Origin: Rubrivivax sp.
Lineage (GTDB): Bacteria > Pseudomonadota > Gammaproteobacteria > Burkholderiales > Burkholderiaceae_C
Direction of reading: 5' to 3'
DNA: 7,037 bases
NCBI GenBank assembly: GCA_030693565.1
Contig: JAUYAJ010000250.1
Coordinates: 1 to 7,037, forward strand
Positions 5,182 through 7,037 of the stretch are shown here, one piece after another. Both the position numbers and the translations under genes were made by a program. The notes beneath the pieces are model-generated. The model saw nothing but the letters and a program-made list of their open reading frames with translations. It was not told the origin of the DNA and ran no database searches. Positions within the stretch are counted from its first letter, which is position 1; each line of letters starts with the position of its first letter.

Positions 5182-5190
5182 CGATCAGGA

Positions 5191-5217
5191 CGCGCAGCCG
5201 CAAAGGGGCGGCGCGTG
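5191..5217 (+). other. Intercistronic hairpin between the exported protein gene and yccA
   Basis: CGCGC-A-GCCGC (5191-5201) pairs with GCGGC-GCGTG (5208-5217), giving ten pairs with one bulged A and the loop AAAGGG. There is no U-tract after it, so it is more likely an mRNA processing or stability element adjusting yccA output than a terminator. Confidence 0.35.
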
Positions 5218-5250
5218 TGAACGGCCCCATCCATCGAAAGGATCTCCGCC

Positions 5251-5931
5251 ATGAGCCGACTCCATACGCTGCCCAAGGACCTGGCGCCGTCCGGTGCGAC
5301 CGGCGTCCTGGCCACGCACAAGGTCCTGCGCAACACCTACGCCTTGCTGTCGTTGACGCTGGCGTTCAGCGCCGGTGTCGCCGCGCTGTCCGCGGCGTGG
5401 AAGCTGCCGCACCCGGGCATCCTGCTGACGCTGGCGGGCTACTTCGGCCTGCTCTTCGCCACGACCAGGCTGCGCAACAGCGGCTGGGGTGTCGTCTCGG
5501 TGTTCGCGCTGACCGGCTTCATGGGCTACACGCTGGGGCCGATCGTCAGCCACTACCTGTCGTTGGCGAACGGCCACCAGGTGGTGCTGATGGCCATGGG
5601 CGGCACCGCCGCCATCTTCCTGGGGCTCTCGGCCTACGTGTTGACGACCCAGCGCGACTTCGGGTTTCTCGGAGGGTTCCTGTTCGCGGGCATCCTGGTC
5701 GCCTTCCTGGCCGGCCTGGGTGCGATCTTCTTCCAGGTGCCGGCGCTCGCGCTCACCGTGTCGGCAGCCTTCGTCTTGCTCATGGCCGGTCTGATCCTGT
5801 TCGAGACCAGCCGGATCATCCGCGGCGGCGAGACGAACTACGTGATGGCCACGGTGACCCTGTTCGTCTCGATCTTCAACCTGTTCACGAGCCTGCTTCA
5901 CCTCATCGGTTTCGGCAGCCAGAACGACTGA
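5251..5931 (+). CDS. yccA: YccA, Bax inhibitor-1 family membrane protein, modulator of FtsH
   Basis: The 226-residue protein aligns by eye along its whole length with E. coli YccA. Shared blocks are THKVLRNTYALLSLTLAFSAG (22-42), HPGILLTLAGYFGLLF, ALTGFMGYTLGPI, MGGTAAIFLGLSAYVLTTQRDFGFLGG, then FETSRIIRGGETNYVMATVTLFVSIFNLFTSLL near the C-terminus. About seven hydrophobic segments fit the TMBIM/BI-1 fold. In E. coli, YccA is both a substrate and an inhibitor of the membrane protease FtsH and protects SecY when secretion is jammed; the same role is inferred here. The ATG at 5251 is preceded by AAAGGA (5237-5242) with 8 bases spacing, and the cytosolic N-terminus has normal length. It follows the exported protein by 69 bases and precedes a small ORF by 16, consistent with an operon. 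Confidence 0.95.
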   Translation: MSRLHTLPKDLAPSGATGVLATHKVLRNTYALLSLTLAFSAGVAALSAAWKLPHPGILLTLAGYFGLLFATTRLRNSGWGVVSVFALTGFMGYTLGPIVSHYLSLANGHQVVLMAMGGTAAIFLGLSAYVLTTQRDFGFLGGFLFAGILVAFLAGLGAIFFQVPALALTVSAAFVLLMAGLILFETSRIIRGGETNYVMATVTLFVSIFNLFTSLLHLIGFGSQND

Positions 5932-5947
5932 TTCCAGGAGCTTCACG

Positions 5948-6103
5948 ATGCACCATCTCCATTCCCACCGCGCCCGGCAGCGACGTGCCGCCACCATCAC
6001 CATCACGCCGACGGTCACCCGCTGGCACCCCGCGGCGCGAGCCGCCGGCTGGACGCTGCTGGCCATGACGCTGACCGCCTTCGTGGTCTTCAGGCTCGGC
6101 TGA
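5948..6103 (+). CDS. Small 51-residue His-rich single-span membrane protein
   Basis: A short open frame begins at ATG 5948 with a strong Shine-Dalgarno, CCAGGAG (5934-5940), seven bases upstream, and sits 16 bases after yccA. The product starts MHHLHSHRARQRRAA (four His in the first seven residues, then a basic patch), continues with a Thr/Ile stretch and RWHPAARAAG, and ends in one hydrophobic segment WTLLAMTLTAFVVFRLG (35-51). A basic N-terminus before a C-terminal span predicts a small inner-membrane protein, cytoplasmic N-terminus first. The His cluster might bind metal, which is speculation. Placement, spacing and the ribosome site argue for real translation. No family is recognised, and it could be clade-restricted. 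Confidence 0.65.
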   Translation: MHHLHSHRARQRRAATITITPTVTRWHPAARAAGWTLLAMTLTAFVVFRLG

Positions 6104-6151
6104 CGACCGCCATCCACCGATCTCCATTGCCCCTGAAGGAGGACCCAGCCC

Positions 6152-6435
6152 ATGAACCACAAGAACTTCCGGCGCTATCCGCGCAACAGCCCGCAGGCCG
6201 CCGGGCGCATCCTGGCCGCGGCCTCGATGACGTCGCGTTGCAGGCGCTGGTGATCGAGCTGTGCGCGCAGGTCATCGAGGCCGACGGCGAGGTGCAGCCC
6301 GGCGAGTCGGTGGTGTTGCGCACGGCACTCGAACGCTGGGTGCTGCCGATGGAAGACCAAGCGTGTGTCGAACCGCTGGTCTACGGCCTCGACTTTCAGG
6401 TGGTGCCGCGTCCTGGCATCTCGATGCCGGGCTGA
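6152..6435 (+). pseudogene. Broken TerB-like gene with internal deletion and frameshift
   Basis: A strong Shine-Dalgarno AAGGAGG (6136-6142) precedes ATG 6152, which encodes MNHKNFRRYPRNSPQAAGRILAAA before the frame runs into TGA at 6251-6253 (33 residues). From about 6222 the neighbouring frame encodes LDDVALQALVIELCAQVIEADGEVQPGESVVLRTALERWVL and ends at TGA 6433-6435. This resembles the last helices of TerB-like proteins, whose 'EADGxVxxGE' loop is an acidic family hallmark. N- and C-terminal parts of one gene therefore lie in different frames. The combined length (about 94 codons) is short against roughly 140-150 residues that I recall for such Burkholderiales proteins, so the central helices seem deleted. 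Either a 33-residue peptide is made or the locus is dead. A sequencing indel could explain the frame change but not the missing centre. Confidence 0.6.
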
Positions 6436-6465
6436 GCTTCCGAATCAAGCTACAGCCGATCCCCG

Positions 6466-6507
6466 AGGCCGGTCGCGCCGCAGGCGCTGCCGGCCTTGTT
6501 GTTTGTC
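6466..6507 (+). terminator. Intrinsic terminator closing the yccA operon
   Basis: AGGCCGG (6466-6472) pairs with CCGGCCT (6490-6496). An inner GCGC/GCGC helix (6475-6478 with 6484-6487) follows across a small mismatch, with loop CGCAG. The stem runs directly into TTGTTGTTTGTC, a broken U-tract. This is the best intrinsic terminator in the window. A second hairpin lies just before it (6431-6456: GCTG-AGCTT with AAGCT-A-CAGC), overlapping the stop of the broken TerB-like gene. Confidence 0.65.
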
Positions 6508-6565
6508 GAGCTGCCTGAAGGGCACAATGCCCGCAAGGCCATGAACGCCTGGAGGAGAGGGCGCC

Positions 6566-6799
6566 ATGAGGTATTTGTATCTGGTCCTGCTGCTGGCGTT
6601 GGCCGCAGTGGTCTTCCTGTTCAAGTTCCAGAACCTCGACTCGGTGACGGTGCAGTTCCTGTCGGCCAGCTTGACACTGCCGCTGTCGCTGCTGCTGCTC
6701 GCGGTGTACGTGCTGGGCATGCTGACGGGAGGCACGCTCATGTCCCTGGTCCGCACCTGGGTGCACGGCGCCGCCACGAAACCACCCGTGAACGGCTGA
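6566..6799 (+). CDS. lapA: LapA-domain (DUF1049) small membrane protein
   Basis: The 77-residue protein matches the LapA (YciS, DUF1049) family, small inner-membrane proteins. In E. coli, LapA works with LapB in controlling lipopolysaccharide synthesis through LpxC turnover by FtsH. Two spans are visible, RYLYLVLLLALAAVVFLFKFQN (2-23) and LPLSLLLLAVYVLGMLTGGTLMSL (38-61). Between them is the conserved short stretch 'NLDSVTVQFL' with the following Leu-Pro, which is typical of the family. It is slightly short of the E. coli protein (about 100 residues), lacking most of the C-terminal coiled tail. GGAGGAGAGG (6551-6560) gives a strong ribosome site. The usual partner lapB is not next to it; a CaCA antiporter gene follows after 20 bases. 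The symbol is by family and not proven orthology. Confidence 0.8.
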   Translation: MRYLYLVLLLALAAVVFLFKFQNLDSVTVQFLSASLTLPLSLLLLAVYVLGMLTGGTLMSLVRTWVHGAATKPPVNG

Positions 6800-6819
6800 G
6801 GCATGGCAACTTTGCGCCA

Positions 6820-7037
6820 ATGACTCTGCTCCTGTTCGCAGGCGGACTCCTGGCTCTGGTGGCCGGCGCGTTCATCCTCGTGCGCGGTGCGTCGCTCCTG
6901 GCATTGCGCCTGGGTCTGTCGCCGCTGGTGGTGGGTCTGACGGTGGTGGCGTTTGGCACCAGTGCACCGGAGATGGCCGTGTCCACCGGCGCGGTGCTGG
7001 CCGGTCAGGGCGGGCTGGCGGTGGGTAACGCCGTGGG
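6820..7037 (+). CDS. Calcium/sodium antiporter of the CaCA family, YrbG-like (5' part, runs off the edge)
   Basis: The first 72 residues are present. A hydrophobic span LLLFAGGLLALVAGAFILVRGASLLA leads to LGLSPLVVGLTVVAFGTSAPEMAVSTGAVLAGQGGLAVGNAV. The block GTSAPE (46-51) with the preceding 'PLVVGLTVVAFG' is the alpha-1 repeat of K+-dependent Na+/Ca2+ exchanger-like proteins such as E. coli YrbG, where the acidic residue takes part in cation binding. ATG 6820 is chosen on homology; a recognisable Shine-Dalgarno is lacking. It lies 20 bases after the LapA-domain gene and may be translated from the same message. A tiny frame at 6803-6823 (MATLRQ) overlaps this start by four bases (ATGA), which could couple translation but may be chance. 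Confidence 0.9.
   Translation, partial: MTLLLFAGGLLALVAGAFILVRGASLLALRLGLSPLVVGLTVVAFGTSAPEMAVSTGAVLAGQGGLAVGNAV

Noticed and set aside
5185..6162. A 325-codon minus-strand open frame opposite yccA
   Set aside because: Its Gln/Arg/Glu-rich product is the mirror of YccA codon use, and the plus strand is certain.
6127..6435. TTG-started intact reading of the TerB-like C-terminal frame
   Set aside because: The TTG lies upstream of the strong ribosome site, and its first 30 residues are out-of-frame with the recognisable RRYPRNSPQAA segment; a disrupted gene explains both halves better.
6503..6528. Promoter for the LapA-domain gene (TTG-rich element plus CACAAT)
   Set aside because: The possible -35 elements lie 14 or 21 bp from the -10-like hexamer, outside the usual range, and overlap the terminator U-tract.
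1..7037. CRISPR array, tRNA, rRNA or attachment site
   Set aside because: No regularly spaced repeats, no cloverleaf-like sequence and no long direct repeats were seen on either strand by eye.

Overview
The window looks like chromosomal DNA of a high-GC betaproteobacterium, most likely of the order Burkholderiales. This is judged from the strong GC bias at third codon positions and from the gene set: short HPF/RaiA-like proteins, DUF2062, an NhaR-type LysR regulator, UspA, DUF502, YccA and a LapA-like protein. The genus cannot be named from the sequence alone.

Layout. Positions 1-109 hold the 3' end of an unidentified gene, possibly a transposase. A GC-rich palindromic stretch leads into a first short HPF/RaiA-family gene (290-640, +). 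It converges on a minus-strand pair, nhaR-like (1329-2273) and DUF2062 (758-1297). From the divergent intergenic region 2274-2391, a plus-strand pair runs the other way: a second, diverged HPF/RaiA-like gene (2392-2736) overlaps a universal stress protein gene (2733-3335) by four bases. After about 420 bases without a convincing gene comes a DUF502 membrane protein (3757-4446). A second plus-strand operon starts at about 4690: a small exported beta-sandwich-like protein (4723-5181), the YccA/Bax-inhibitor-1 membrane protein (5251-5931), a 51-residue His-rich single-span protein (5948-6103), and a broken TerB-like gene (6152-6435). It is closed by an intrinsic terminator at about 6466-6507. The right edge holds a LapA-domain protein (6566-6799) and the start of a CaCA-family calcium/sodium antiporter (6820 to the edge).

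How it fits together. The content points to a stress or stationary-phase module: ribosome hibernation-type proteins, a Usp, an FtsH-modulating membrane protein and several envelope proteins of unknown role. The best evidence of coordination is in the non-coding DNA. The promoters proposed for the hpf2-usp operon and the yccA operon share the same -35 hexamer within a common 9-mer TTTACGCGG, the same 17-bp spacer and near-identical -10 hexamers. Both also carry TCAGAA exactly 37 bp upstream of the -35, suggesting a common activator. In front of nhaR a divergent promoter interleaves with the hpf2 promoter, so the two are probably mutually exclusive.

No wholly new defence or mobile system is evident. 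The items most worth following are the twin promoters, the Usp with two first strands, the unannotated 51-residue gene and the internally deleted TerB-like gene.
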